From the NCBI RefSeq assembly GCF_014201825.1, contig NZ_JACHFJ010000002.1, positions 248,001 through 312,000 of the forward strand: a stretch of DNA of 64,000 nt, read 5' to 3'. The notes under the pieces were generated by a model that was not told where the DNA came from, ran no database searches, and saw only the letters and a program-made list of their open reading frames with translations. Below, one piece after another: positions 25,201 to 34,365 of the stretch. A program made the position numbers and the translations under genes. This DNA is from Acidocella aromatica. Its GTDB lineage: Bacteria; Pseudomonadota; Alphaproteobacteria; Acetobacterales; Acetobacteraceae. Numbering within the stretch: the first letter of the stretch is position 1; every line of letters starts with the position of its first letter.

Positions 25201-26429
25201 TGCTTGGCCTCTACGCCGCCGCCACGCGCCTTGCCGCGCCCGCGTTGCGAAGCATGCTGCGCAGCCGTGCCGCGCGGGGCAAGGAAGTGCCGTCCCGCCT
25301 GCGCGAGCGCGAGGGCTTCACCGCCCTGCCCCGTCCCGCTGGGCGGCTGATCTGGGTACACGCCGCCAGCGTGGGGGAGACGATGTCCGTACTGCCGGTG
25401 CTGCGTGCGCTGGCGGCGCATGGCCCGGTGCTGCTCACCACCGGCACCGTCACCTCGGCCAAGCTGGCGGAGGAGCGGCTCCCACCAGGGGTGCGGCACC
25501 AGTTCGTGCCGCTTGACGTTCCAGCCTGGGTAAAGCGCTTCCTCGATCATTGGCGCCCCGATGCGGCGGTGTTTGTGGAAAGCGAGATCTGGCCCAATCT
25601 GCTGCGCGGCTGCGATGCGCGGGGGATCAAGCGCGTACTGCTCAATGGGCGCATCTCGGCCCGCTCCACCGCCAATTGGCGGCACGTGCCGGATCTGGCA
25701 CGGCGGCTGCTGGGCGGGTTCGCCGCCATTCACGCGCAATCGGCGGCCGATGCCGCGAATTTCCGCGCCCTCGGCGCATCCCGCGTGCTGGAGTGGGGCA
25801 ATCTGAAATTCTTCGCCGCCCCCCTCCCGGCCGATGCCGAAGCGCTTGCGACTTTGCGCGCGCAAATCCCCGGCCCGGTCTGGCTGGCGGCCAGCACGCA
25901 TCTGGGCGAGGAAGACCTGATCGCCACCGCCCATGCGGCGCTGGTGGCGAACTACCCAGATCTCGTCACCATCATCGCGCCGCGCCACCCGGAACGAGGG
26001 GCAGAGGTTGCTGAACTCTGCGCCAACGCCCCCCGGCGCAGCCTGGGCCAAATGCCGCGCCCTGGGCACGTCTATCTGGCCGACACACTGGGCGAGCTGG
26101 GGCTGTTCTTCCGCCTCGCGCCTTTTGCCTTCATCGGCAATTCGCTGCTCGGCTTTGGCGGGCATAACATCATCGAGCCCGCTTTGCTCGCCCGCCTGGT
26201 GCTGGCCGGGCCGCATCTGGAGAACTTCACCGAGGCCGCCCATCGCCTTACCGAGGCCGCTGCCCTGGTACGGGTGAAAGACGCCACTGGGCTGGCCGAC
26301 GCCGTCCGCACCTGGCTCGCCGCACCCGAAGCGGCGTACGAGGCCGGGCAACGCGCCGCCGCCTGCTTCGCCGATGCCGCTCTTTTGCCCGCGCGCCTCA
26401 CCGGGCTGATTTTGGATAACGCGGCATGA
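25197..26429 (+). CDS. waaA: 3-deoxy-D-manno-octulosonic acid (Kdo) transferase
   Basis: WaaA (KdtA) transfers Kdo from CMP-Kdo to lipid IVA at the inner membrane. The 410-residue GT30 protein has IWVHAASVGET near residue 57 (with the catalytic Glu in SVGE), the central FVESEIWPNLL, the hinge MGRIS-type NGRISARSTANW, the nucleotide-sugar domain PVWLAASTHLGEED, IIAPRHPERG and GNSLLGFGGHNIIEPALL. All are standard. It overlaps the genes on either side by four bases, so DUF374-waaA-lpxK-LpxL is one translational unit. Confidence 0.95.
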   Translation: MMLGLYAAATRLAAPALRSMLRSRAARGKEVPSRLREREGFTALPRPAGRLIWVHAASVGETMSVLPVLRALAAHGPVLLTTGTVTSAKLAEERLPPGVRHQFVPLDVPAWVKRFLDHWRPDAAVFVESEIWPNLLRGCDARGIKRVLLNGRISARSTANWRHVPDLARRLLGGFAAIHAQSAADAANFRALGASRVLEWGNLKFFAAPLPADAEALATLRAQIPGPVWLAASTHLGEEDLIATAHAALVANYPDLVTIIAPRHPERGAEVAELCANAPRRSLGQMPRPGHVYLADTLGELGLFFRLAPFAFIGNSLLGFGGHNIIEPALLARLVLAGPHLENFTEAAHRLTEAAALVRVKDATGLADAVRTWLAAPEAAYEAGQRAAACFADAALLPARLTGLILDNAA

Positions 26430-27364
26430 AAGCCCCCGCCTTCTGGACCAAGCGCGGCCTGCTGGCCCAGCTTTTGCGCCCCTTCAGCCTCATCACGCGC
26501 ATCTCCACGGCACGACGCGTCAGCCGTCCGGGCCTCAAGCTTGGCATCAAGGTCATCTGCGTGGGCAATGCAGGGGTGGGCGGGGCTGGCAAAACCATCG
26601 TGGCGCTGGACATTCTCTCCCGCCTCCCCGGCGCCTTCGCCCTCACGCGCGGCTATGGCGGGCTGCTCGCCGGGCCGGTGCTGGTGGACAGCTCCGTACA
26701 CACGGCGGAGTTGGTGGGCGATGAAACCCTGCTCCTGGCGGAAGCCGCCCCCACCGTGATGTCGCGCGACCGCGCCGCTGGGGCGCGGCTTGCCCTGGCC
26801 GAGGAGGCCAGCGCCATCGTCATGGATGACGGGCTGCAAAACCCGGCCTTGCACAAGGACCTTTCCCTGCTGGTCATCGATGGCGGCTACGGCTTCGGCA
26901 ACGGCCTGCTGCTGCCCGCCGGGCCCCTGCGCGAGCCGGTGGCCGAGGCCGCCGCCCGCTGCCAGGCGGCAGTGCTCATCGGTGAGGACGAAACCGGCGC
27001 GCTCGCGGCCCTGCCCCCCAGCTTGCCCGTGCTGCGCGCCGACCTAGTCCCCGACTGCGTCGCCCCCCTGGAGCGCCGCCGGGTGATCGCCTTTGCTGGC
27101 ATCGGGCGGCCGGAGAAATTCTTCCGTTCCGTACTCTCGCTGGGTGCCGAAATCATCAACCGCCACGCCTTCCCCGACCATCACCCCTACACCACGCGGG
27201 ACGTGACCACACTGCTCGCCGACGCCGCCGACAAGTCCGCCCTACTGGTGACGACGGAGAAGGATTACGTGAAACTGCCTGCGCCTTTGCGCAATGCCTG
27301 CGTCGTGGTACGCGCCCGCCTGCGCTGGGAGAACCCGGCCGCCTTGGGAAAACTGCTGCGATGA
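26426..27364 (+). CDS. lpxK: Tetraacyldisaccharide 4'-kinase
   Basis: LpxK phosphorylates the 4' position of the lipid A disaccharide to make lipid IVA. The 312-residue protein has the P-loop variant GNAGVGGAGKT (residues 48-58), FALTRGYGG, VGDETLLLAEAAPTVMSRDR, the metal/base segment MDDGLQNPALHKDLSLLVIDG and AFAGIGRPEKFF. Length is normal. ATGA overlaps at both ends. Confidence 0.95.
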   Translation: MKAPAFWTKRGLLAQLLRPFSLITRISTARRVSRPGLKLGIKVICVGNAGVGGAGKTIVALDILSRLPGAFALTRGYGGLLAGPVLVDSSVHTAELVGDETLLLAEAAPTVMSRDRAAGARLALAEEASAIVMDDGLQNPALHKDLSLLVIDGGYGFGNGLLLPAGPLREPVAEAAARCQAAVLIGEDETGALAALPPSLPVLRADLVPDCVAPLERRRVIAFAGIGRPEKFFRSVLSLGAEIINRHAFPDHHPYTTRDVTTLLADAADKSALLVTTEKDYVKLPAPLRNACVVVRARLRWENPAALGKLLR

Positions 27365-28278
27365 GCAACGACAAGATCAAATTCGGCCACCGTGTGGAAG
27401 CGGCCATCGTGTTGGCGCTGATCAAGGCGCTGCAACCGTTCAAGCCCGAGACCGCCTCACGCATTGGCGGCGCGGTGGCGGGAGCCATCGGCCCGCTGAT
27501 CCCCACCTCCAAGATCGCCGATAAGAACCTGCGCCTCGCCATGCCGGAACTCTCCGCCCCCGAGCGTAAAAAGATCGTCAGGGAGTGCTGGCAGAATTTG
27601 GGCCAGACCGCCGCCGAGCTGGTGCGCATCGGCGACATCAAGGAGACCAAAAGCGGCCCTGGTTACGAATTCATCGGCTGGGAGAAAAACGTAGTTCCCG
27701 CGCTGAAGAATGGCACGGAAGGCCCGTCGATCTTCATCACCGGCCATATCGCCAATTGGGAGGTCACGCCCCCCGGCGCCTTCGCGCATGGGGTGGACGT
27801 CGGCTTCATGTATCGCGCCGCCTCCAACCCGCTGGTCAACGACATGATCCTGCGCCTGCGCGAGGCGAATTTCGGCCGCAAGGTGACGATGTTTCCCAAG
27901 GGCGCGGCAGGCGCGCGCGCGGCCTATGCGCATATGCTCAAGGGCGGGCATCTCGGCCTGCTGGTGGACCAGAAGCTGGATAACGGCATCTCCGTGCCCT
28001 TCTTCGGACACGAGGCCATGACCATGGACGCGCTGGCCAGCTTCGCGCTCAAGTTCCGCTGCCCGGTTTTTCCGGTGCATGTGGTGCGCGTGGCGCCCGC
28101 GCGGCTGCATATCATCTGCGAGCCGCCAATGGCTCTGCCCAATACCGGCGACAAAACCGCCGACGCTCTGGCGCTCACCACGGCGGTGAACCAGACTCTT
28201 GAACGCTGGATCAGGGAAAAGCCCGGCGCGTGGCTATGGCTGCACCGCCGCTGGCCGAAGGCCTTGTACCGGGACTAA
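27361..28278 (+). CDS. Lipid A late acyltransferase (LpxL/LpxM-type)
   Basis: The 305-residue protein belongs to the LpxL/LpxM family that adds secondary fatty acids to Kdo2-lipid IVA. The catalytic HX4E is His129-Glu134 in ITGHIANWE. AAELVRIGD, DVGFMYRAASNPLVND, GLLVDQKLDNGISVPFFG and the final WLHRRWPKALYRD match the family. Which chain it adds cannot be told. It is the last gene of the DUF374-waaA-lpxK run. Its stop shares CTAA with the stop of the facing mgtA. Confidence 0.9.
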   Translation: MSNDKIKFGHRVEAAIVLALIKALQPFKPETASRIGGAVAGAIGPLIPTSKIADKNLRLAMPELSAPERKKIVRECWQNLGQTAAELVRIGDIKETKSGPGYEFIGWEKNVVPALKNGTEGPSIFITGHIANWEVTPPGAFAHGVDVGFMYRAASNPLVNDMILRLREANFGRKVTMFPKGAAGARAAYAHMLKGGHLGLLVDQKLDNGISVPFFGHEAMTMDALASFALKFRCPVFPVHVVRVAPARLHIICEPPMALPNTGDKTADALALTTAVNQTLERWIREKPGAWLWLHRRWPKALYRD

Positions 28279-30863
28279 AGCCCCCAGCGGCGGATGAACC
28301 ATGTTTTTACGACGGTCGTCAGCACCGCGTAGCTGAGCAGGAAGCTGCCGACGATCGGCCAGAACAAATGTGGCAGCGGCACGAAGCCCAAAGTTGCGCC
28401 GAGCGGCGTGAATGGCAGCGCGATACCGATGCCGCAAATGATCAGCGTGGCGGCGATCAGCGCCGGGCTCGCCCAACTCTGCACGAAGGGAATATGCCCG
28501 GTGCGGATGATGTGGATGATCAGCGTCTGCGTCAGGATCGATTCCACGAACCAACCGGTCTGGAACAGCGCGGGATTATTCCAGCAATGGAACACATAGA
28601 GCATGGTGAAGAAGGTGGCGTAATCGAAGAGCGAGCTGATCGGGCCGATGAAGATCATGAAGCGCGTAATATTCCCCAGCTCCCATTTGCGCGGGCGGGT
28701 GAGGTAATCTTCATCCACATGGTCTGTCGGGATCGCCGTCTGCGAGAAATCGTAGAGCAGATTGTTGGTCAGCACCTGGATGGGCAACATCGGCAAAAAT
28801 GGCAGAAAAATACTCGCCCCCAGCACGCTGAACATGTTCCCGAAATTCGAGCTGGCCCCCATCTTGATGTATTTGATGATGTTGCCGAACACCTCGCGCC
28901 CGGCGAGCACGCCATCATTCAGCACGGAGAGATTCTTCTCCAGCAGGATGATCCCGGCACTCTCCTTGGCAATATCCACGGCGGTATCGACGGAGATGCC
29001 GACATCCGCCTCCTTCAGGGCCGGGCCGTCATTGATGCCATCGCCCATGAAGCCGACGACATGCTTGCGCGCCCGAAGTGCGGCGATGATCCGCGCCTTC
29101 TGCTCCGGCGAGACCTTGGCAAACACGTTCGCGTGCTCAGCCGCGATGGAAAGCTCCGCATCGCTCATCGCCTCCACCTCGCGCCCCAGCATCAGCCCGG
29201 TGATCTCCAGCCCCACATCCCGGCAGACCTTGCGAGTGACGAGGTCATTATCGCCCGTGACGATCTTCACCGCGACGCCTGAAGCCTCCAGCCGGGCGAT
29301 GGCGGCGGGCGCGGTCTCTTTCGGCGGGTCGAGGAAGGCGATGAATCCACGCAGCGTCAGCCCAGCCTCATCCGCCGCACTGAAATTGTTCAGCCGCTCG
29401 GGCGGAAACTCGCGCGTGGCGACGGCGACAACGCGGAACCCGTCCTGATTCAGCGCCCGCGCCACGGCGGCGATCTTCGGCAGCTCGTCCGCATCCAAAG
29501 CCTGCACAGCGTCTTTCAGCTCGTAACCGGTGCAGACGCTAAGGATCTCCTCCACCGCGCCCTTGCAAATGAGCAGCGGCGGCGCATCGGGCTTTCGCAC
29601 CACCACCGAGAGGCGGCGTCGGGAAAAATCGAAGGGAATTTCATCGACCTTGCGAAACCCGGTGTCGAGATCGAGATGCTCCTCCAGCTCCACATGCTCC
29701 AGCACCGCATGGTCGAGCACATTCTTCAGCCCACTCTGGAAATGGCTGTTGAGGTACGCCAGCATCAGCACGCCGTTATCCTCATCACCGCGCACATCGA
29801 GGTGCAACTTCATGATGATACGGTCCTGCGTAAGCGTGCCGGTCTTGTCGGTGCAGAGCACGTCCATCGCGCCAAAATTCTGGATCGCGTTCAGCCGCTT
29901 CACGATCACCCTCCTGCGCGCCATCATGATCGCCCCGCGCGCGAGGTTCACGGTCACGATCATCGGCAGCATCTCAGGGGTCAGCCCCACCGCCACGGCC
30001 ACCGCGAACAGCGCCGCCTCCAGCCAGTTATGCTTGGTCAGCCCGTTGATGAGGAACACGGCGGGAGCCATGACCATGATGAAGCGGATCATCAGCCCGG
30101 CGAAACCGGCAATGCCACGGTCGAAGCTCGTCAGCCCCTTGGCGCCGGTAATTTTGTCGGCAAGCTGGCCAAAGCTGGTGGCCGCCCCCGTGTGCACCAC
30201 CAATGCGGTGGCGAAGCCGCTAATGACATTCGAGCCCATGAAGCAGATGTTCTGCAGCGCGAACAGATCGTCCGCCCCCTTGCCCTGCGCCAAGGCGGAT
30301 TTCTCCAGCGGCATCGACTCCCCCGTCAGCGCCGACTGGTTAACGTACACATCCTTGGCCGTGAGCAGCCGGACATCGGCGGGGATCATGTCGCCAGCCG
30401 AGAGGCGGACGATATCGCCCGGCACCAGCTCATCGAGTCCAATCTCGGCATAGCCCTCCTCATCCGCGCCCGGCGTGCCGAGGCGGCGCACCGTGGCGTG
30501 GATCTTCACCATATTGGCGAGCTGCGCGGCGGCTTCGCTGGAGCGGTGTTCCTGAATAAAACCGAGCCCAACACTGAGAACGACCATGATGGCGATGACG
30601 ATGGCCGAGCGGGCATCCTGCGCCAGTAGCCAGGAGACGGCGGCCAGAATTATGAGCATAAAGTTCAGCGGCGTCTTGGCGTTGCGCCACAGCTCCGCGA
30701 GTACGCTCAGGCGCTCCTCACGCGCCACGCGGTTGGGGCCGAAACGCTTCAGCCGAGCCGCGACCTCAACAGCACTCAACCCCTCGGGTGCGGCCCCAAC
30801 ACGGGCACAAGCGGCACTCGGCTCCAGCCCCGCGATTTCAGCCAAGTCATGCTTTTCGGTCAC
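28275..30863 (-). CDS. mgtA: Magnesium-translocating P-type ATPase
   Basis: This 862-residue P-type (P3B) ATPase imports Mg2+ with ATP. The features are the actuator motif LTGESMPLEKS, the TM4 motif LTPEMLPMIV typical of MgtA/MgtB, the phosphorylated Asp339 in VLCTDKTGTLT, the hinge GDGINDGPALKEADVG and ten expected membrane spans. GTG at 30863 was chosen because GAGG lies just before it and the N-terminal residues of the longer frame (from 30929) look non-coding. It overlaps the YihY-like gene by 17 bp. No clear Mg-sensing leader could be seen, since the upstream DNA is coding. Confidence 0.9.
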   Translation of the reverse strand: MTEKHDLAEIAGLEPSAACARVGAAPEGLSAVEVAARLKRFGPNRVAREERLSVLAELWRNAKTPLNFMLIILAAVSWLLAQDARSAIVIAIMVVLSVGLGFIQEHRSSEAAAQLANMVKIHATVRRLGTPGADEEGYAEIGLDELVPGDIVRLSAGDMIPADVRLLTAKDVYVNQSALTGESMPLEKSALAQGKGADDLFALQNICFMGSNVISGFATALVVHTGAATSFGQLADKITGAKGLTSFDRGIAGFAGLMIRFIMVMAPAVFLINGLTKHNWLEAALFAVAVAVGLTPEMLPMIVTVNLARGAIMMARRRVIVKRLNAIQNFGAMDVLCTDKTGTLTQDRIIMKLHLDVRGDEDNGVLMLAYLNSHFQSGLKNVLDHAVLEHVELEEHLDLDTGFRKVDEIPFDFSRRRLSVVVRKPDAPPLLICKGAVEEILSVCTGYELKDAVQALDADELPKIAAVARALNQDGFRVVAVATREFPPERLNNFSAADEAGLTLRGFIAFLDPPKETAPAAIARLEASGVAVKIVTGDNDLVTRKVCRDVGLEITGLMLGREVEAMSDAELSIAAEHANVFAKVSPEQKARIIAALRARKHVVGFMGDGINDGPALKEADVGISVDTAVDIAKESAGIILLEKNLSVLNDGVLAGREVFGNIIKYIKMGASSNFGNMFSVLGASIFLPFLPMLPIQVLTNNLLYDFSQTAIPTDHVDEDYLTRPRKWELGNITRFMIFIGPISSLFDYATFFTMLYVFHCWNNPALFQTGWFVESILTQTLIIHIIRTGHIPFVQSWASPALIAATLIICGIGIALPFTPLGATLGFVPLPHLFWPIVGSFLLSYAVLTTVVKTWFIRRWGL

Positions 30864-31746
30864 GTTCCCTCGCCTGCCGGCTGGCATGGTGCAGCTTGTA
30901 ATGGCGCCATTCACGGTCGAGTGCCGCATTCACCTCGGCACCGAACAGCACCACGTAAGCGGAGATATAGAACCACATCATCAGGCCAATTAGCGTGGCA
31001 AGCGGCCCGTAAACCACGCTGTACGCGGCAAAATGCCCGACATAGAGCCCGAACGCCCAGGAAGCCAGCAGCCATAGGAAGGTCGCGATAACCGCGCCCG
31101 GCGCGTGGAACACCCTGCCCGCCCCGGCGGGGCCGAAGCGGTAGAGCAGCCCCAGCGCCAGCAGCAGGAACACAACCATCGCCGCGGCGCTGATCAGCCC
31201 GACGAGAAAGGTGGTGGAACCCGAAAGCCCCAGAAACGCCAGCACCACCGGCACGAACACCAGAAAGCCTATGGCCATGGCCGTGCCTATAATGGCGATC
31301 AGCGTCATGCCCATCGCCACGAGCTGGAATCGCAGGATCCCCCGTGTCTCTTGCTCATGGTAGGCTAGTGAGAGTGCGTTGAGCACGGATTTAGTGCCGG
31401 TGGAGGACGACCACAGCGAGATTGCCAGCGAGATGAGGAAGCTCACCCCCAGCCCCTTGGCCGGCTGCGCCACCACGTTCTGGATCCGGTCAGAGATCAG
31501 CGAAAACGCCGCTGGGGGCATGAAGCTTTGCAGATAATGCAACTGCGGCTGCACGGTATCGGGGTTATACACCAGCCCGTAAAGCGAGATGAGCATGGTG
31601 ATGGTGGGAAACAGCGCCAGCGTGGCGTAGTAGGCGCAACCCGCGGCAACCAGCGAGACACGCTGTGACGCTGTTGCCCGCCCCGCCGAGACGAGCGCGC
31701 GACGCAGCAGCGGTAATTGCGCGCGGGAGATAAAACTGTCAGCCAT
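30847..31746 (-). CDS. YihY/BrkB-family membrane protein
   Basis: This roughly 299-residue protein with six predicted spans belongs to the YihY/BrkB family. GCAYYATLALFPTITMLISLYGL, SLWSSSTGTKSVLNALSLAYHEQETRG and SVVYGPLATLIGLMMWFYISAYVVLFGAEVNA (given here in parts) are the family's conserved blocks. The last, with a YGxxG-like motif and GAE, is the strongest. YihY proteins are inner-membrane proteins of unclear function, once mis-named ribonuclease BN. ATG at 31746 fits the family start; 31791 is possible. It overlaps mgtA by 17 bp, so the two are likely co-transcribed. Confidence 0.88.
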   Translation of the reverse strand: MADSFISRAQLPLLRRALVSAGRATASQRVSLVAAGCAYYATLALFPTITMLISLYGLVYNPDTVQPQLHYLQSFMPPAAFSLISDRIQNVVAQPAKGLGVSFLISLAISLWSSSTGTKSVLNALSLAYHEQETRGILRFQLVAMGMTLIAIIGTAMAIGFLVFVPVVLAFLGLSGSTTFLVGLISAAAMVVFLLLALGLLYRFGPAGAGRVFHAPGAVIATFLWLLASWAFGLYVGHFAAYSVVYGPLATLIGLMMWFYISAYVVLFGAEVNAALDREWRHYKLHHASRQARERDRKA

Positions 31747-31820
31747 CAGGCTGGAATGTAGCCAGTTCCGTCCGGGCGGCAAACCCGTCACGCCACCGAC
31801 ACAAAAGCGTCATCCGCCGC

Positions 31821-32687
31821 TTACAGCCCCGCGAGCAGAAACGCCTTGATTCGCGCCATCGACTCATAATCCATCAGCGCCGGGGCATGGCCCGCATCCT
31901 CCACCACGTAGCCCTCGGCGCCATTTTCTAGCATGCGGGTATATACGGGCTCGGTGAGCAGGTCGCTCTGCGCGCCGCGGATGACCAGCCGTGGGAGCTT
32001 GATCATGTCCCAGAGCGGCCACATGTCCACGTCGATAGGCACCGAAACCAGCAGCGGCTCGATGATCTTGGGGTCGTAATGCATGGCGAAGGCCCCGTTC
32101 CCGGTCTGGTCCAGCACCTGCCGGGCGGAGAAGCGGGCCATATGTGCCCATTGCGCGTCGCTCAGCGGACCGAATGTCGCATGCACCAGGCGCAGATGCG
32201 CCTCAAGTGCCTTCAGCGAGACGAAGCGGTCGGGCGCGGTGCTCATGTAATCACGGATATGCTTGAGCGCCACGGCAGGGATATGCGGGCCGACATCGTT
32301 GAGCACCAACCTTGTGATTGGCGTATTCTGCGCGGCGGCGACCATCATGCCGCAGATGCCGCCCAGAGACGTCCCCACCCAGGCCACCGGCTTGTTGAGC
32401 TGTGCGAGCAGATGCGCCAGCGCCACCACATAGGTCGGCGGCTGATAGGCCATGGATTCGGGGAGCCAGTCGGAGTTCCCGCGCCCCGGCAGATCAGGGC
32501 AGATGACGTGGAACCGGTCGGAGAGGGCCTCCGCCAGAGCGTCGAAATCCCGCCCATTGCGCGTGAGACCATGCACGCACAGCACGGCCGGAGCCGCAGG
32601 GTTGCCGGACTCGACATAGGCCATCTTGTAGAATTTGGTGCCGAACAGATAGTTGACCGAACCCGCGCGCGGCATATGCCCCTCCAT
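31821..32687 (-). CDS. Alpha/beta hydrolase
   Basis: The 288-residue alpha/beta-hydrolase-fold protein has the oxyanion segment LCVHGLTRNGRDF, the nucleophile Ser107 in VGTSLGGICG, an acidic residue candidate in GAQSDLLTE and the catalytic His267 in DAGHAPALMD. The cap region is normal sized. Substrate is not predictable; esterases, lactonases and haloperoxidase-like enzymes share this pattern. No signal peptide, so it is probably cytoplasmic. The start may be M5 (32675). It is monocistronic or follows nothing on the same strand within 30 bp. Confidence 0.85.
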   Translation of the reverse strand: MEGHMPRAGSVNYLFGTKFYKMAYVESGNPAAPAVLCVHGLTRNGRDFDALAEALSDRFHVICPDLPGRGNSDWLPESMAYQPPTYVVALAHLLAQLNKPVAWVGTSLGGICGMMVAAAQNTPITRLVLNDVGPHIPAVALKHIRDYMSTAPDRFVSLKALEAHLRLVHATFGPLSDAQWAHMARFSARQVLDQTGNGAFAMHYDPKIIEPLLVSVPIDVDMWPLWDMIKLPRLVIRGAQSDLLTEPVYTRMLENGAEGYVVEDAGHAPALMDYESMARIKAFLLAGL

Positions 32688-32722
32688 CGACCGTAACCCG
32701 AAGCTGGCTTAAGGCTTAAGCC

Positions 32723-33877
32723 ATGCCAACCCAGCCCACAACCGGCCCGGCCTACAAGCTCTTTATCGCGGTGGTCAGCACCTGCGCGGCGCTCAATATC
32801 CTCGCCCTCGGCTACCTGCTGTTCACCCATACGCGGCTGAATTGCGACTTCATGGCCTTCTGGTCCTTCCCGCGCTTCGCCGCCACGCATCCCATCGCGC
32901 AGATCTACGACGCCACAGCGCTGCAAGCCTTCCAGCAGGCGCTGTATCCGGGGTTCGACAGTTTCTACCCCTATCTCTATGCGCCCACGCTGCTACTGCC
33001 GATCTGGTGGCTGAAAAACATCTCCTACGGCTGGGCCGAGATCATCTGGACCGCTACAGGCCTCGCCGCTCTCGCCACCGCCGTGCCGCTGGCCTTCCCC
33101 CGCGCGCGCTGGGCTGTGCTGGCGGCGCTGCTAGCCAGCCCAGCCGCGTTGATCTCGGCTGCCACTGGGGAGACGGCATTCTTCACCACCGCCCTGCTGC
33201 TGGCGGGGTTCGGCGCGCTGCCGACGCGCCCGGCTCTGGCAGGCATCGCCTTCGGGCTGCTCACGCTGAAGCCGCAACTCGGCGTGCTCATCCCTGTCTT
33301 CCTGCTGGCGCACGGCGAGTGGCGGGCCATCGCCATCGCCAGCCTCACGGCGCTGGCGATGGCAGGGTTGTCCTGCCTCGCCTTTCCACCCGGGCTGTGG
33401 CTCAGCTGGGCGCATACGCTACCGCAATACCAGGCCAATTATTTCGCCTCCACGGGGCTGAATCTCAATATCATCGTCACCCCCGCCGCCAATCTCGTCG
33501 CGCTGGGCGTGAAGCAGCACATCGCCTGGATAGTGCAAATCGCCTGCTTCGCCTTGGTGGCGGCGGTTGTCGCTTGGCTGGCAAGGCGTGGCCCGTACCG
33601 TCTGGCCGTGGCTGCGTTGCTCACCGGCACTTTCCTCGCCCAGCCCCACGCCTATGCGTATGACAGCGTGGCCCTGACCGCCGCCCTGGCCTTCTGCCTT
33701 CCCATGCGCCCCTCCGCATGGCCGCTCGCCCTGGCAGCGCTAATCTATCTCGGCCCGCTGACGCTGCTCACCCCGGCTTGGCACTGGTTCCTCTACGCCG
33801 TGCCGGAGGCTGCACTGTTCGCCGCCATCGCCACTCTTGCGCTCCGCCCCCCGCGCGGCGCACACTCCCAGGCATGA
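32723..33877 (+). CDS. GT87-family polytopic membrane protein (DUF2029)
   Basis: The 384-residue protein has about ten hydrophobic segments and the GT87 (DUF2029) features: an early membrane-external acidic segment, NCDFMAFWSFPRFAATHPIAQIYD, followed by YLYAPTLLLPIWWLK and AGIAFGLLTLKPQLGVLIPVFL. GT87 enzymes are polyprenyl-phosphate-sugar-dependent mannosyl/arabinosyl transferases in actinobacteria; in proteobacteria substrates are unknown. The FMAFWSF Asp (DF) is the likely catalytic carboxylate. It overlaps the RDD gene by ATGA, so the two are linked. A role in envelope glycan is inferred only. Confidence 0.8.
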   Translation: MPTQPTTGPAYKLFIAVVSTCAALNILALGYLLFTHTRLNCDFMAFWSFPRFAATHPIAQIYDATALQAFQQALYPGFDSFYPYLYAPTLLLPIWWLKNISYGWAEIIWTATGLAALATAVPLAFPRARWAVLAALLASPAALISAATGETAFFTTALLLAGFGALPTRPALAGIAFGLLTLKPQLGVLIPVFLLAHGEWRAIAIASLTALAMAGLSCLAFPPGLWLSWAHTLPQYQANYFASTGLNLNIIVTPAANLVALGVKQHIAWIVQIACFALVAAVVAWLARRGPYRLAVAALLTGTFLAQPHAYAYDSVALTAALAFCLPMRPSAWPLALAALIYLGPLTLLTPAWHWFLYAVPEAALFAAIATLALRPPRGAHSQA

Positions 33878-34320
33878 CCGAATACCTCTCCACCCCGCCC
33901 TTCGACCCGCGCCTGACGGACGGCGTGCTGCCACGGCGCTTCCTGGCGCTGATCGTCGACTGCATCTGCATCAACATCGTCGGCTGGGCGGCGGTGTTCC
34001 TCATCGCCCTGTTCGGCATCCTCACGCTGGGCGTGGGTTGGCTCGCCTTCCATGTCATCCCCTTTATCCCGCTGGCCTATTACACCCTGCTGGTGGGCGG
34101 GAGCGGCGCCACGCCGGGGCAGCGCTTCGCCGGGCTCGCCGTGCGGCAGGACGATAACTGGACCGCGCCGCCCAACCTCGCCCAGGGACTGGTCTGGGCC
34201 GTGCTGCTCTGGCTCAGCTACGTGCTGGTCGGCATTCCGTTCCTGCTGGCCTTCCTCAATCCGCGCGGACGAATGGGGCATGACATCCTTTCCGGGCTGG
34301 TGGTCATCAGGTCCAGGTAA
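33874..34320 (+). CDS. RDD-family membrane protein
   Basis: The 148-residue protein has the RDD-family pattern (Arg-Asp-Asp): RRFLALIVDCICI in the first span, then a second hydrophobic block IPLAYYTLLVGGSGATPGQ. That Pro-Gly-Gln (TPGQRFAGLAVR) is the hallmark. A third span and a C-terminal GRMGHDILSGLVVI follow. Function is not known beyond presumed transport or membrane association. ATG 33874 shares ATGA with the GT87 gene; the longer open frame upstream is spurious. Confidence 0.85.
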   Translation: MTEYLSTPPFDPRLTDGVLPRRFLALIVDCICINIVGWAAVFLIALFGILTLGVGWLAFHVIPFIPLAYYTLLVGGSGATPGQRFAGLAVRQDDNWTAPPNLAQGLVWAVLLWLSYVLVGIPFLLAFLNPRGRMGHDILSGLVVIRSR

Positions 34321-34365
34321 ATTCCTGTTGACGCGGCGGGGCTGAACCCCAAACATAAAGCTGTA